The translations under genes were made by a program, and so were the position numbers. A stretch of DNA of 29,684 nt, taken from NCBI GenBank assembly GCA_021464525.1, contig JADRCO010000613.1, forward strand, positions 1 through 29,684, in the 5' to 3' direction. Under the pieces are notes generated by a model. That model saw nothing but the letters and a program-made list of their open reading frames with translations. It searched no databases and was not told where the DNA came from. Shown here piece after piece: positions 18,827 through 29,602 of the stretch. Source of the stretch: Rhizophagus sp. LPA8_4_AMF. Its lineage: Eukaryota; Glomeromycota; Glomeromycetes; Glomerales; Glomeraceae. Each line of letters begins with the position of its first letter. Position 1 is the stretch's first letter.

Positions 18827-19735
18827 GAACATATATAGAAGTTTCAACTCATCATAAGGTTTGTTTCTAATAGAGAACGGATGACGTTTATTGGGATTCA
18901 GATTTCTTAGTGGATTTCTTGATGCTAATTCTAAATACACTTTGAAAAAAGCGTTTATATTATAGTATAGTACTTCTTTATACATAATAGATAGTTTGCC
19001 TTCTCTCACAGTTAGAAAGCAGATATGAACATCCCTATATTTAACTTCATCACCCTCTTGAATTTCATTACTAAGAAATATGTGCAATAATATATTTTCT
19101 GAAAAAATCGAGATCTATCTTAAATGAGCAGTATTAAATTGTCTATTTTTCTCTAATCCTTGTCTCACCTTTATTTTTCCTAGCGATACTAGAACTATCA
19201 TTTATTTCCTCAATAACAGATATTTCGTTGGGTGGTTCCTCAACAGGTTGTGCTGAAAAACTAATGTCACATGAAGAAACATATAAATAAGAATAACTAC
19301 CTACCTTGATTAATTATCAACTTTGCCGTTTATTGGACCAATTGTTCCACCAACCCACTTGATTCCTGCCTTTTGATTTCAGATTCCTCTTGACAAGTAA
19401 GCAAGAAAAATAGTTGGACCAAACTTAGAAAATGGGAATTAATCAGTACTTACCATATAGTTGACGTGAAACTTTTTCTTGTTCCACCCAATTACTTCTT
19501 CAACATAAACCTCATGCATGCATTGTATTTTCCGCTCTTGCTCAAATGAATATGCCAACAGTAACCCTAGAAATATCTAGAATGATATTTTGAATGAACT
19601 AGAGGAAGCATTTGCAGCGTGAGACATTAATGAATCCTAATCCCACGCATCATTATGTTGCCAATCAAAATTATATTCCTGATTTATGGTGCCAGCAACT
19701 GTGCCCATGTACCTTTCACCAATTTGTTTTGGATG
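18827..19735 (-). pseudogene. Multi-exon gene relic, unidentified family
   Basis: Four exon-like blocks lie on the minus strand. Block 1, 19735-19454, reads HPKQIGERYMGTVAGTINQE..., with two in-frame TAG codons, then FEQERKIQCMHEVYVEEVI and GWNKKKFHVNYM before a GTAAGT donor. Block 2, 19369-19305, is AGIKWVGGTIGPINGKVDN, then TAA. Block 3, 19252-19169, is QPVEEPPNEISVIEEINDSS... with a GTGAGA donor. Block 4, 19098-18827, begins ENILLHIFLSNEIQEGDEVK and contains VKYRDVHICFLTVREGKL and FFKVYLELASRNPLRNLN. Blocks 3 and 4 join in frame across a 70-bp GT-AG intron; block 2 joins block 1 but not block 3. Three premature stops and a phase break make it a pseudogene. I do not recognise the family; a transposon-encoded protein is possible. 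Confidence 0.5.
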
Positions 19736-20512
19736 TATACATTATAGCCTGTAGTATTGTTTGTGCTCAATCAGTACATAATAAATAATATTGAGATAAT
19801 TATTGCAATAATCATTCAAAAATTTACCTTCAATGAGCGGCACAAAAGCCATTAGGCTAACAATGATGAAAACAAAAGGGGAAGAGATTTATTGACGATT
19901 ATAGAAAATTAGTATATTTGATAGGTCTGATAAAAATTTGTTCTTCTTCCTATAAGAAATGGTAAATTAGTATATTATTGTTTTTTTATTCAACTTAAGT
20001 TTGACTCCTGAGGTACATATATTTGAATATTGCGAATTTGCAAATTTGTGAATTTAATATTGTCAACAATCATGTAGCAAAATGTGAAATAGATCTGGGA
20101 TGGGCAGTGATTTTTATTGCCTAATATCTTGGCAGTGTCTTGGCCATTTCAAATTGATAATTAGTTTAACATCCTTTCTGGCTCAAAAATTTGGGGGAAA
20201 TGTTAAACTAAGAATTAATTTTGAGCAGCCTTAGATAGACCATAGTAACCATTTTATTTTCTATGTATAAATGAGATGTAATAAAGCTTAATATAAAATA
20301 AATATGGAGAAACTTAACATACATGTATGCGTACAATGCTAATCACCTATATAACCAAAATATTTGAGAGGATGATGCGGTCAGCTGTAGCAGATTATAC
20401 CCTTTTGTCTTCTTAGACTGAAGTTTTTTTTTTTAGACTGAATTTTTTTTAATGGTAAAACTGAATCTTTTTACTAATGTTTTTATTTCTATTTTTTATT
20501 AACTTTAATATG
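19736..20512. other. Stretch with little recognisable content
   Basis: A possible further upstream exon of the minus-strand relic (about 19870-19829, LMAFVPLIE before GTAAAT) is too short to support. A 12-bp perfect inverted repeat, TTAGTTTAACAT (20161-20172) and ATGTTAAACTAA (20200-20211), has a 27-nt spacer. The rest is AT-rich. Confidence 0.4.
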
Positions 20513-20680
20513 TACCATCAATCCTCTATATAGCAAACCTTTGATATAGTGAATTTTAAGTACACTTATAATTAATTTACCCTCGTTATAGTGAAGTAAC
20601 CAATCAAATTGCTTAAAATCTTCACTATAGCTCTACTATAGTCCAGAACCTAGGGTTCATTATATAGAGGGTTGACTGTA
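20513..20680. mobile_element. Pogo/Tc1-mariner-like MITE
   Basis: The left end TACCATCAATCCTCTATATA (20513-20532) and the reverse complement of the right end TACAGTCAACCCTCTATATA (20680-20661) match at 17 of 20 positions. TA dinucleotides at the outer edges fit a TA target duplication, leaving a 164-bp element. The CAGTCAACCCTCTATAT type of terminus is familiar from pogo/Tigger-type elements. No ORF is inside, so it is non-autonomous. Confidence 0.75.
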
Positions 20681-20766
20681 TATGTATATTTCATCTTTGA
20701 AGTTTCAGAAAATGATCTATTTTACAGTAAAATTCAAAATATAGTGGACATGAAAAATTTGATTGT

Positions 20767-21074
20767 CAGGATTGTTGGGTACTCGAGTTACTCAGATAGT
20801 TAGGTTATTAGAATGTATATAACACATGACATATATATGTGTGTAGTATAAAGTAAAATTGAGTATAATTGTATGGCATTTAAGCGAAATTTCAAAGAAA
20901 ATGTCATTATTCAATAAAAATCAAAAAGTGATATTGTTGAAAAAAAGTTTATATTTATATTATATGTTTACATATTACTGTATATAGTATATACAATTAT
21001 ATATATATGTCACGTGGTATATATCTTTTCTAATAACCCAACTATCCGAAAAACCCAAGTACCCAACAATCCTG
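20767..21074. mobile_element. MITE with about 47-bp terminal inverted repeats
   Basis: The left terminus CAGGATTGTTGGGTACT (20767-20783) is matched exactly by the reverse complement of 21074-21058. Similarity continues through GATAGTT-GGTTATTAGAA for about 47 bp with roughly six mismatches. The 308-bp element is non-coding and AT-rich inside. I found no clean target-site duplication, so the superfamily is undetermined. Confidence 0.8.
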
Positions 21075-22640
21075 ATTTTTTCTGGATCGGCAATATAATC
21101 AAAATAGATAAATATATTTCATGATTTTTTTAGTTAGAATAAGTATTAAAAATAATAAAATAAAATTAAGCAAATTTATTTGTTTTAAATTAAAAATTTA
21201 TAATTATATAGATAATTTTTTTTAAATAATTACTAGTATCGTTAAAAATTTCAATAAGAATCATTATCTACACATACTGTATTTTCTCTAAAATTTCCTT
21301 TAATTTTATTCCCTACCTCATTTCATAAAAAATTCATTATTACTTTCCGTTCCCACATAAATTTAGTTTTCTTTAACAATACTTCTTTGACTTACTAAAG
21401 TTTAATTAAGCGGTTAATTTGTCTTGCAGTTAAACAATTTCCCCTCCATTCTTTTTCTTTCAAGTATAGTCAAATTTATTATGTTAATAATAAACCAAAC
21501 TTTTTTATATGTTGGATTTTTTATTTGCATATGGAACTTCATGTGACAACAAGATTTGCCACTGCGCAGTACGCCATACACTCACGGAATGATTATCGGA
21601 TCAAATTATTTGACTTGCAGTATTTATTTGATAAATTTGATAAAAATGGAATAATAATACCAAAAAATGTATAATCATTGTCTGCACAGTTGTGTATAGT
21701 ATGCTTTTGAACGGTGAACAAATTGATCCGAGATTTTCCATTTCTATATTGTAGGAATCACCCCGCAATGTTACCTGCATGGTTGTTACACCATTGCCAC
21801 CAGGTGATATACAATTCCTAAAAGTAGATATTTATTTCTTTGTGTTCCGAATTCGTTAGTTACAAAATAATAAAATACTAAGGATATATTATAACAAATA
21901 ATAAAATTTCCACTTTTCTTAAATAAATAAAATTTTCCTTTTTCATATACAAAATAGTAATAAAATTTTCCCTTATCCAAACTATCAAATAATAAAATAA
22001 TTTTCATAATTTCCTATTTTGATTGTGTAACTTAAAATTCAAATATTCCCAATATTCCCCAAAGTATTTAATTTTTCTGATCTACAATTTTTGTCTTACC
22101 CAAAAATAAAATTATTAGTTTGTGAGTTTAACGTCATCGCGGACGCAAATACATTTAAAAATGTCACCTAAAATAATTACTGCGTGGCTATGTTGCTGCG
22201 CATATAAGTGATTGGACAATCGCCGATCAAATTTAAATATGATATTTTTTAATGATTATATAAATGGAAAGAATTTTATTTTTTTCGTCTAATTGAAGAA
22301 ATACTTTTACGAAAAAATGAGTTCACCTTATTAATCAGATGATTGTATTTACGATATATTAAAATACCTTCAAAATGATTGATCAACTTTATTTTAATTG
22401 TTTATTAGTTAACCTATTATGGTGCAGAGAAACGGTTCCTTTACTTTACAAAAATCCTTTTAATCAAATATCATATGGAATGGTTATATAGTATCTCAGA
22501 GATACTGAATGGAAAGGCAACTGGTTTGACTGGAATTTCTAATGAGATGCTCAAACACTTATCCGATAAAATGCAACTAATTTTATTTAAAATAATTTGT
22601 GCCTACTTTAAACTGCCCTAATTTTATTATACAAGACTAC
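21075..22640. other. Gene-free AT-rich stretch
   Basis: About 1.6 kb with no supported gene. The minus-strand ORF 22007-21786 is built from repeated AT-rich words (AATAATAAAATTTTCC variants at 21890-22000) and is not credible. A GC-richer patch at 21555-21600 shows no RNA or ORF. Confidence 0.45.
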
Positions 22641-22733
22641 ATCTAACCCATTGTCCCACTATGTAGATCACGCCTAACCCATTGTCCCGCTATTTAAATC
22701 ATGTCAAACCAACTATCCCACCCTAAAATCAGC
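22641..22733. repeat. Three 31-bp tandem repeats
   Basis: Units at 22641, 22672 and 22703 share CTAACCCATTGTCCCAC in copies 1 and 2 (one change); copy 3 is more diverged (CAAACCAACTATCCCAC). The C-rich strand stands out from the AT-rich flanks. Confidence 0.75.
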
Positions 22734-22847
22734 CGGGTTTAAAATAAACTATATATGGAAATAATAATAAACATACACAGTAATCTTTACTTTTATTTTA
22801 TGTTTTGATAAAATCAGAAATTTTACGATTTAAAAATCTAATTAAAT

Positions 22848-24004
22848 CAGTATAATATTAATACTAATAATATTGATATTAATGAAATATTAAATAAACC
22901 ATTATTTGAATATTCAAATTATATAAAATATTATGATTGTTTAGTAATAAAAAATGTAAAAAAAAATCATGAAATTGTTTTAAATTTTTTTCAACATTTC
23001 ATCAATCAAATTTACGTAAAAGCATTAATATTAATCAGTTTATTATTTAAAAAATATAGCGAATAATTGTTTAAATTTGAGAAATTGGAATTTTAAAGAG
23101 GGGGAAGAATTTTCAGGGAAATTTTTTGCACAATAATTCAAAAGCAAAATAAACCTGAAGCATTTAAAATATTTTGGTATGATGCTTTATTAAGCTGTAT
23201 ACTTTTATCATTAGAATTTCAAAGCATTCTTTAGGTTATATTGAATTTGAAAGTGTTAGCTTTCAAAGTATTTCTTTTGAGGAGTTAATAACTTCATATA
23301 ATTTAAAATACTTAAATTTTAATAAATGTGGAGGATTATCAATTGATCAATTTAATATTTTACATTTTGCATCATTTAAACTCCAAGAGTTAACACTTAT
23401 ATGCAACACTTGTCACTTGGAATGATAATGTTACATCTTTAATGATCAAATATTTAGATGAATCATTACAAAAGATAAGTTTTCATGGTAACTTAACGAT
23501 TCTCATTATTGAATATTTATCATTATATTGTTTATACCTTAATAATTTAAAAATTAGAATTAATCCAGAGATTGATTTTTCGCTAATTCCTTATTTTAAT
23601 TTAAGAATTAGTAATTTGTTTCTTTACATATTTAGAGAAATTTCTAGTGATAGAGATTTTACGGATGAAGTTATGGAAATTTAGCCAAAAATTTTAAATT
23701 TTCTGATAATTTCATTCAGTTTTTATTTAATTTTCAACTTATTATTCTTCTTAAGGCATTTTTTTGAAAATTTCCCTCATCATTTTGAAACGATTAGTTT
23801 AAATATTAATATTAATTCAGAGAATCTTAAAATAATTTTCAATTATATTGAAAAAGAAAATAATAATATAAAATTTTTAGGTATAGAAAAGTTAAAAAGA
23901 GTGTTGAATGATGAAGAAATAAATTATTGGATCAAATTAGGGCAAGTGGAGTATCATTAATAAATTTTTCTAGTATTTATCATGAATGTATTACGATTAC
24001 CTAA
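22848..24004 (+). pseudogene. F-box/LRR-type protein pseudogene
   Basis: Pieces of one protein appear in order across changing frames. They are QYNINTNNIDINEILNKPLF to about 23063, IIQKQNKPEAFKIFWYDALL near 23132, GYIEFESVSFQSISFEELI and KYLNFNKCGGLSIDQFNIL at 23235-23420, then MIKYLDESLQKISFHGN... from 23442 to a TAG at 23684. FFENFPHHFETISLNI and NNNIKFLGIEKLKRVLNDEE (23760-23930) follow, and finally SGVSLINFSSIYHECITIT, stop at 24002-24004. The leucine/asparagine-rich, LRR-like pattern and the ending match what I recall of the large Rhizophagus F-box-like family. The N-terminal F-box is not found. At least four frameshifts make it non-functional. Confidence 0.65.
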
Positions 24005-24866
24005 AATTTAATTAAAATAAATAAATATTCTCTATAATAGATTACTTATAAATGTAAATATTTTATATCATAAAATCCAAACTTAAATATATGCAAAAGT
24101 TTCATCCGGACTTCAGTACCTTCAATACTTTTTCTATCATTACTTTTTCATACAACACTTTGGTGGCTGAAGTAAGTTCTTGAAATATTTGTATCTTCTC
24201 CGTAATCACTGTGAGTCATACAGATACGCAAGAACTCGGAAAGCTTAATATTGGTTTTGAATATTGATTATAGTATCTGTATAAAAAACTAATATTATCA
24301 TCTTTGCCTATCATCTTTAAAGTGGTTTAACGAGAAATCAAATAAGTCAAAAATGAAATTTAAAGCTAACTTCATCACTTAAGTAAACTTGTAAAGTATC
24401 TAAAGTTACGTCTACTTAATGACTTTTAGAAGTTATGTATTATACATTAAGCGTTTTGTGATCTTAGCTGCGTCACAATAAGGCTTGACAGCTGACAAGC
24501 ATTCCACATTGCTCTTGATTAATAATATTTACCTCATTACATAAATAATGTGATAAATTCAAGTACCATTTTTGTAGTTAACTGTTAAATAAAAAATAAT
24601 ATTTATATTATCTTTTGATATAATTATTATGATTATATAATAATTTCTCACAGTAATTATAAGATCTTTCACGCGTATGATTAGTACGAGCCGAATTAAC
24701 ACAACAGTTAACATGCTTCAAACAAGGATCCCGAGAAATACATAAAAATGTAAAGTTTGTGCAGAATAAATCAAACATGTATGTTTTGGGGTAATATCAG
24801 GTAATTCTGGTCCTGAAGAAACGCATAGAGCTAATAGTAAATAAGTGCCGATCTCTTGTTACCTAT
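24005..24866. other. Gene-free AT-rich stretch
   Basis: No exon chain, RNA gene or repeat structure that I can support. Confidence 0.45.
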
Positions 24867-25198
24867 TTACCGTATATCACGGGCCATAGTACCCCCCCCC
24901 CATGTATAGTACCCCTCTTGAAAAATGTCATAGAATTGTATAGTACCCGGAGGGGTATTTTACATTTATCTCGTGATCCAGTGATCAGATTTGAGCCATC
25001 ATTTTTTTGTTTGATAGCTCTCATTGCGCTCTTCAAATAAAAAAAACGATCGCTCAAATTGGACTGGTATATCGTGCGATATTCGCAAAAAACGGAATTT
25101 TTAAGTTTTGTTTAGTACCCGGGGGTACAGGGTCAAACCCCCGATTTTTGCAAGATACCCGGGGTACTATGGCCCGCAATATACGATATTTACCGTAT
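24867..25198. mobile_element. Inverted-repeat element with GGGCCATAGTACCCC termini
   Basis: The left end CGTATATCACGGGCCATAG (24871 onward) is the inverse of the right end (CGTATATTGCGGGCCATAG read back from 25185); the core GGGCCATAGTACCCC is identical in both. TTTACCGTAT occurs at 24866-24875 and again at 25189-25198, a candidate 10-bp target-site duplication. Internal TAGTACCC words and a C-run (from 24892) add further self-similarity. The two short ORFs inside (24863-25057 minus, 25007-25228 plus) are shadows of the repeat. No transposase. Confidence 0.7.
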
Positions 25199-25656
25199 TG
25201 TTTTATTCTGCACAGTAATAAATTTTAACCTGAAAATATTATATTGTCATTAAGAATTCAATTTTCAAATACTTTTTAAAATCGATTAATAATGTAATTG
25301 TCTAGAAGTATAATGATTATGATCAACTAAATGCTTGAAATCAAGATATATTAATTACATATGATATATAGCAATTCAAATTATACACGGCCCCATAGGG
25401 TAATCACATACATGTTATATTAATAATTATTACACATTAAGCTTGCTTACAATATTATTAAATACGTGAATTACTTTCTATTATAAAAATTATATGTATA
25501 GTGTTAATTTGTTAAGATATTGTACTTGTTTATATATCTGTAAGTTACATACTGTATTAGAGAGAAAAGATGAGAGTTACGCGTTTTGATCTATTGATTT
25601 AATATAAAGCTTATGAAGGATATAAAAAAGTTTAGTTAAGATGGTCGTTCTGGTTC
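25196..25656 (+). repeat. Direct repeat B (left flank of the Sel1 pseudogene)
   Basis: About 461 bp, collinear with 27656-28118. Shared blocks include TATATTGTCATTAAGAATT, ATGCTTGAAATCAAGATATA, ACACGGCC..CATA, GAGAGAAAAGATGAGAGTTA and TTAGTTAAGATGGTCGTTCT. The copies differ by small indels and substitutions. A related partial copy is at 13140-13345. It does not look like an LTR pair, since the interior is an ordinary gene relic. Confidence 0.8.
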
Positions 25657-26097
25657 GGATAATGATATTAGTTGTGCGTAATGGTCGTAATGCGCATGAT
25701 TCACATGATTTACAGTAGTTGGCCTTTTTTGTTCCGAAGTAATATTAATACAATTCTCAAAATGTGTACACGCAGTTCTAAGTGAATTATAAAAAATCAC
25801 ATGCATTGCAAAAATTAAGATATTGCTTCAAATCACATAATAATAGGATAACGTTTCCGTAAACAACTTTCATAAGGGCCGAAAATACCAAACTTCTCTT
25901 AAAAATATAACTTGTCTCATTATTACTGCGGTACTTCGGATAATGATAGACGGCTTTTTTTTTGTGATACTGATAGCGCTGTGTGACAATCGGAGAAAGA
26001 TCTTGCATAAAATACTTAAAAGGGATAAAAAAAATTTTTTTACAACTTTTGACGTTCACTTTAAAAACCTTCCTGTATATTATTATTATTATTCAAT

Positions 26098-27227
26098 ATG
26101 TTTGATAATAAGAAAATGCAAGAAACCGAAAATACGAGTACGAATGAAAGTATTAATCAAATTGAAAAAAGCTATAATTACAAAAACAGATATAGCAGAA
26201 AATATCCAATTCTCAAGCAAGCAAGGGCTTAACGAGAGAACTTTAAGTACCAATAATTCAGAATTACAAGAGAAATTTACTCAAATTTTTCATTATTTTG
26301 ACAAAATAAATATAAAAGAAATTGATCTTATTACAGTGCCAAAAGAACGAGAGAAACTTTCATTTGAAAAGGGTTTTGACATAATAGTTGATAAAGTAAA
26401 TGATATAATTTTTAAATTATCAAATAAAGGAACTGAATGGAAGTTAATTGGTGAGAAAGTTATTGATTATTTTAATGATTGTAATATTAATTCACAAGAA
26501 ATTAATAATTGGTTATCAAATTATCAAAATAATTCAAATTCTATTTTTTTACTTGGATATTTTAATTACTTTGGAATTTAATAAGCAAAAGTAAGCAGAA
26601 GGCATTTAATTTATTTATTAAAGCATCAGAAAAAAATCATATATTAGCAATAACTTTGTTGGTGAATGTCATCAATATGGAAATGGAACTATAAAAAATG
26701 AAAATTAGCTTTTGAATATATTGAAAAAGTGGCTAATAAAAATTATGCAAATGGTCAATTAAGAACTGGTTATTTTTATGAAAATGGAATAGGTATTAAA
26801 AAAGATATGTTTAAGGCTTTTTGTTGGTATGAAAAAGCTGCAAATAATGGAAATATAATGGCTATATATAATGTTGGTAATTGTTATTTAGACGGAGAGG
26901 GTGTTGAAAAAGATTATAATAAAGCTTTTGAATTTTTTAAGCAATCAGCTGAAGAAGGATATTTAAATGGAATAACAATATTAGGAATTTGTTATGTTAA
27001 TGGCATTGGAACTATAATTGATAAGCAACAAGCATTTGAATTATATCAAAAATCAGCAAATTTAGGAAATATGATAGCACAATATAATCTTGGTGTTATG
27101 TATGAATTTGGAGAAGAAATTATAAAGGATATAGATAGATAAAGCAATTCATTGGTATGGAAAATCTGCAAAACAAGGCCATCATAAAGCACAAAATAAA
27201 TTAGAAATACTTCAAAAAAATCAATAA
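26098..27227 (+). pseudogene. Kinase-less, frameshifted paralogue of the kinase-Sel1 gene
   Basis: The ATG at 26098 opens a start resembling the intact gene's N-terminus (MFDNKKMQETENTSTNES against its [16 protein letters not shown]) but ends at a TAA at 26230. The next frame carries NNSELQEKFTQIFHYFDKIN to [16 protein letters not shown], stop 26579, matching the intact gene's post-kinase linker. A shifted, eroded stretch follows, then four clear Sel1 repeats (ANKNYANGQLRTGYFYENG..., 26729-27139). A last frame (27141-27227) gives KAIHWYGKSAKQGHHKAQNK, stop. The whole kinase domain is missing between 26230 and the linker. At least three or four frame changes rule out a full-length product. DNA similarity to 5160-6120 is high, so duplication is fairly recent. 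Confidence 0.85.
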
Positions 27228-27655
27228 CTTATAATAATTTCTATCTTTATTGAATTGTAAAATGTAAATCAATTAATTCACTATATTATTTTTATTTGTA
27301 AGATAGTAAATAAAGTACTCTAAAATATAATAAATAAATATCTTAATAATTTATCAATTATTCTTTTATAGTTTGATTTAAAATGACATTCTAAGATTAT
27401 AAAATTCAAGATTTAAAATTACTTATTTTCTTTCTGAAAAATTATTTGGACTACAAATAATAGATGCTTATTAATTATTTCTCAATATTATCTAATGAAA
27501 TAACAGGCCACAGATATTTTTCAAATTAATTTAGGACAGCCTTATATAATATTTTAATGGTACACTTTACTACCCAAGCAAAAGATAGATTAAAATAATG
27601 CTACTATAACATATTAAAGGAATCTTATCAATCTCATAAATACTTTTAAATACTA
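27228..27655. other. Gene-free AT-rich stretch
   Basis: Sequence between the Sel1 pseudogene and direct repeat C. No feature seen. Confidence 0.45.
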
Positions 27656-28118
27656 TATTGTTTTATTATACGCAGTGATAAGTTTTAACACAAAAATATT
27701 ATATTGTCATTAAGAATTTCAATTTTCAAATACCTTATAAATCGTAATTGTTTAGAAGTATAACAATTACTAAAATTCAATTAAATGCTTGAAATCAAGA
27801 TATATCAGTTATATATGAAGTATATGAAGTATTGCAGTCAAATTATTGCAAATATTACACGGCCTCATAAGACCATCACATATATGGTATATTTAATATC
27901 ACTACACACTAAGCCTAATATAGCTTGCTTAAATATGCGAATTACTATTATAAAATTATATATATTATGTTAGTTTATTAGGATATTGTACTTAGTATTT
28001 ATATATTTATAAGTTACATACCGTCTCAGAGAGAAAAGATGAGAGTTAATCGGTTTGTTAATTTAATATAAAGTTTATGAAGGATATAAAAGTTTAGTTA
28101 AGATGGTCGTTCTGGTTC
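27656..28118 (+). repeat. Direct repeat C (right flank of the Sel1 pseudogene)
   Basis: Second full-length copy of the 25196-25656 repeat, same orientation, about 463 bp. Similarity stops abruptly at GTTCTGGTTC: copy B continues GGATAATGATATT, whereas this copy continues ATGGCATGATTAGG into another relic. The short plus-strand ORF 27785-27973 lies wholly inside the repeat and has no counterpart in copy B. Confidence 0.8.
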
Positions 28119-28123
28119 ATGGC

Positions 28124-28688
28124 ATGATTAGGAGCAAGACAAGTATTAACTCAAAGACAACCAGAATGCATGCATCTAATGGCACAAACTTGGCCAATGG
28201 GATGCATTCTTTCGTTCTACCATTAGTTCAGTGGTATGTAATTAGTTTTTATTTATTATTATTATATTGATAATCGTAAATATAAATTTACTTTATTTTT
28301 TAGTTAAGAGAAAAAATGTCAAAATATAGGGGTGATCAAGTTAAAAAAATTAAAGCTGCTTTACTTGATTGTATTCCAAAGAAGATCCCTAAATTTAATT
28401 CAAAGACTGATCCTAATATCATAAGTAAATTCAAAAAATCTAACAATGCAAAGTGGTGTTAGCATCACTTTAATTCTAAAATATTATCCGCAAATCCAAC
28501 AAAATATATTGATCGTGCCTCCTAAAGGTGTTCATAAGATATCCTCAGCAGGTATAGAAATTCTGTGCATTATTATATCATCATTTACAAAAGACCGATC
28601 TGTAACAGATAGTGATCAGCTATTTTCAATTGCTGTGTGCCGTTTTATGCTTGACGAAACTATTATTGGTGTAATTTTGGACCTCTGA
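28124..28688 (+). pseudogene. Broken small gene, unidentified
   Basis: A 110-nt open segment from the ATG at 28124 ends at a GTATGT donor, and a 70-bp intron-like gap ends at TTTTTTAG (28303). The sequence after it, however, hits a stop in phase. From the ATG at 28316 a 48-codon frame (MSKYRGDQVKKIKAALLDCI..., TDPNIISKFKKS, stop 28460) runs into a second frame starting at 28446. That second frame ends with SFTKDRSVTDSDQLFSIAV and CRFMLDETIIGVILDL, stop at 28686-28688. The pieces look like one protein split by frameshifts. Lys-rich start and conserved-looking blocks suggest a member of an expanded family, but I cannot name it. Confidence 0.45.
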
Positions 28689-29029
28689 AAGAATGGTTTC
28701 TTTGATGAAAGAAATGAAGGTAAAATTAATAATATTGTCTAAACTTTTTAAATTCAATATTAATTTGCATAACTTTTTATAGAAGAGTATTCAGTAGAAT
28801 AATTAGAGCGAAATCTTATCTTCAAAAATTATTGTAATGTGTATCAGTAGATTAGTAAACTTTAATATATATTTGGTTTTTAATTATTTATTACATTGTA
28901 TTTTCACTGTAAAACTGAAGAAATGCATATCTTACGGAATAAATCGTACACCATACAGATATATCATAAAATAATACTTGAAACAATGTAGTGTTCAGTA
29001 CAATTTGTCTCAATTTTCTATGATTTCCG

Positions 29030-29227
29030 ATGAGAAAAACTAAGTTTGATGATCTTGGATCCACTCCACGTGTTTTGTTACAGGGTATTCGGAAATATTG
29101 GCTCCGCTTGGAATTTCCATGATGGTTTCATGTAGAATTCTCAGTAGATCTTAACCGGCAAATACTTCCTGATGTAAAACAAATAAGATCTTTAATTCGC
29201 AATACGATGATGGGTTTGAATTTATGA
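29030..29227 (+). pseudogene. Small ORF with one premature stop, unidentified
   Basis: The ATG at 29030 reads MRKTKFDDLGSTPRVLLQGI, then RKYWLRLEFP, a TGA at 29120-29122, and continues in the same frame to a TGA at 29225 (VEFSVDLNRQILPDVKQIRS, LIRNTMMGLNL). Codon use is mixed, unlike the AT-only flanks. One TGG-to-TGA-like change would explain the break. It may be a fragment of a larger gene. No family is recognised. Confidence 0.4.
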
Positions 29228-29335
29228 AGAAAACAAGGGTTACAACTATTATGTAAATCGTAGCATTCGCTAGTTCAATTTATTACTCTGTTGATTTAAG
29301 CAATAAAAAATAATATTTAATTCTGTTACACATAA

Positions 29336-29602
29336 GGCCTGTTCAATTCTGATCGGGTTTTGAGTTGATAATTATTGGCTGATGAAATTGGGTCGCTTTT
29401 TTTAACGTGTTTGGTGCCTAGTAAAGTTTTAGTATGCGTCCTAAAAAAGTTTATTGATATTTCTTATTTGCCATTTTGTAAAAAGAAAATTATTTTATTA
29501 TACGAAGAAATAAGGTAACCAAGGTTAACCGAACAAAGTGCTCAATTTTGATTTGGGATTGGCTAATGGATTTTCGATCAAAGAACTCGAATTGAACAGG
29601 CC
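29336..29602. mobile_element. PIF/Harbinger-like MITE
   Basis: Perfect 14-bp terminal inverted repeats GGCCTGTTCAATTC (29336-29349) and GAATTGAACAGGCC (29589-29602) bound a 267-bp non-coding element. The termini resemble the GGCCTTGTTCGG type of Tourist/Harbinger MITEs. The flanks TAA and TAT are compatible with a mutated 3-bp target duplication. Confidence 0.75.

Noticed and set aside
25196..28118. LTR retrotransposon with 460-bp LTRs
   Set aside because: The interior holds a kinase/Sel1 relic, with no gag/pol signature, primer-binding site or polypurine tract, and the repeat ends are not TG...CA.
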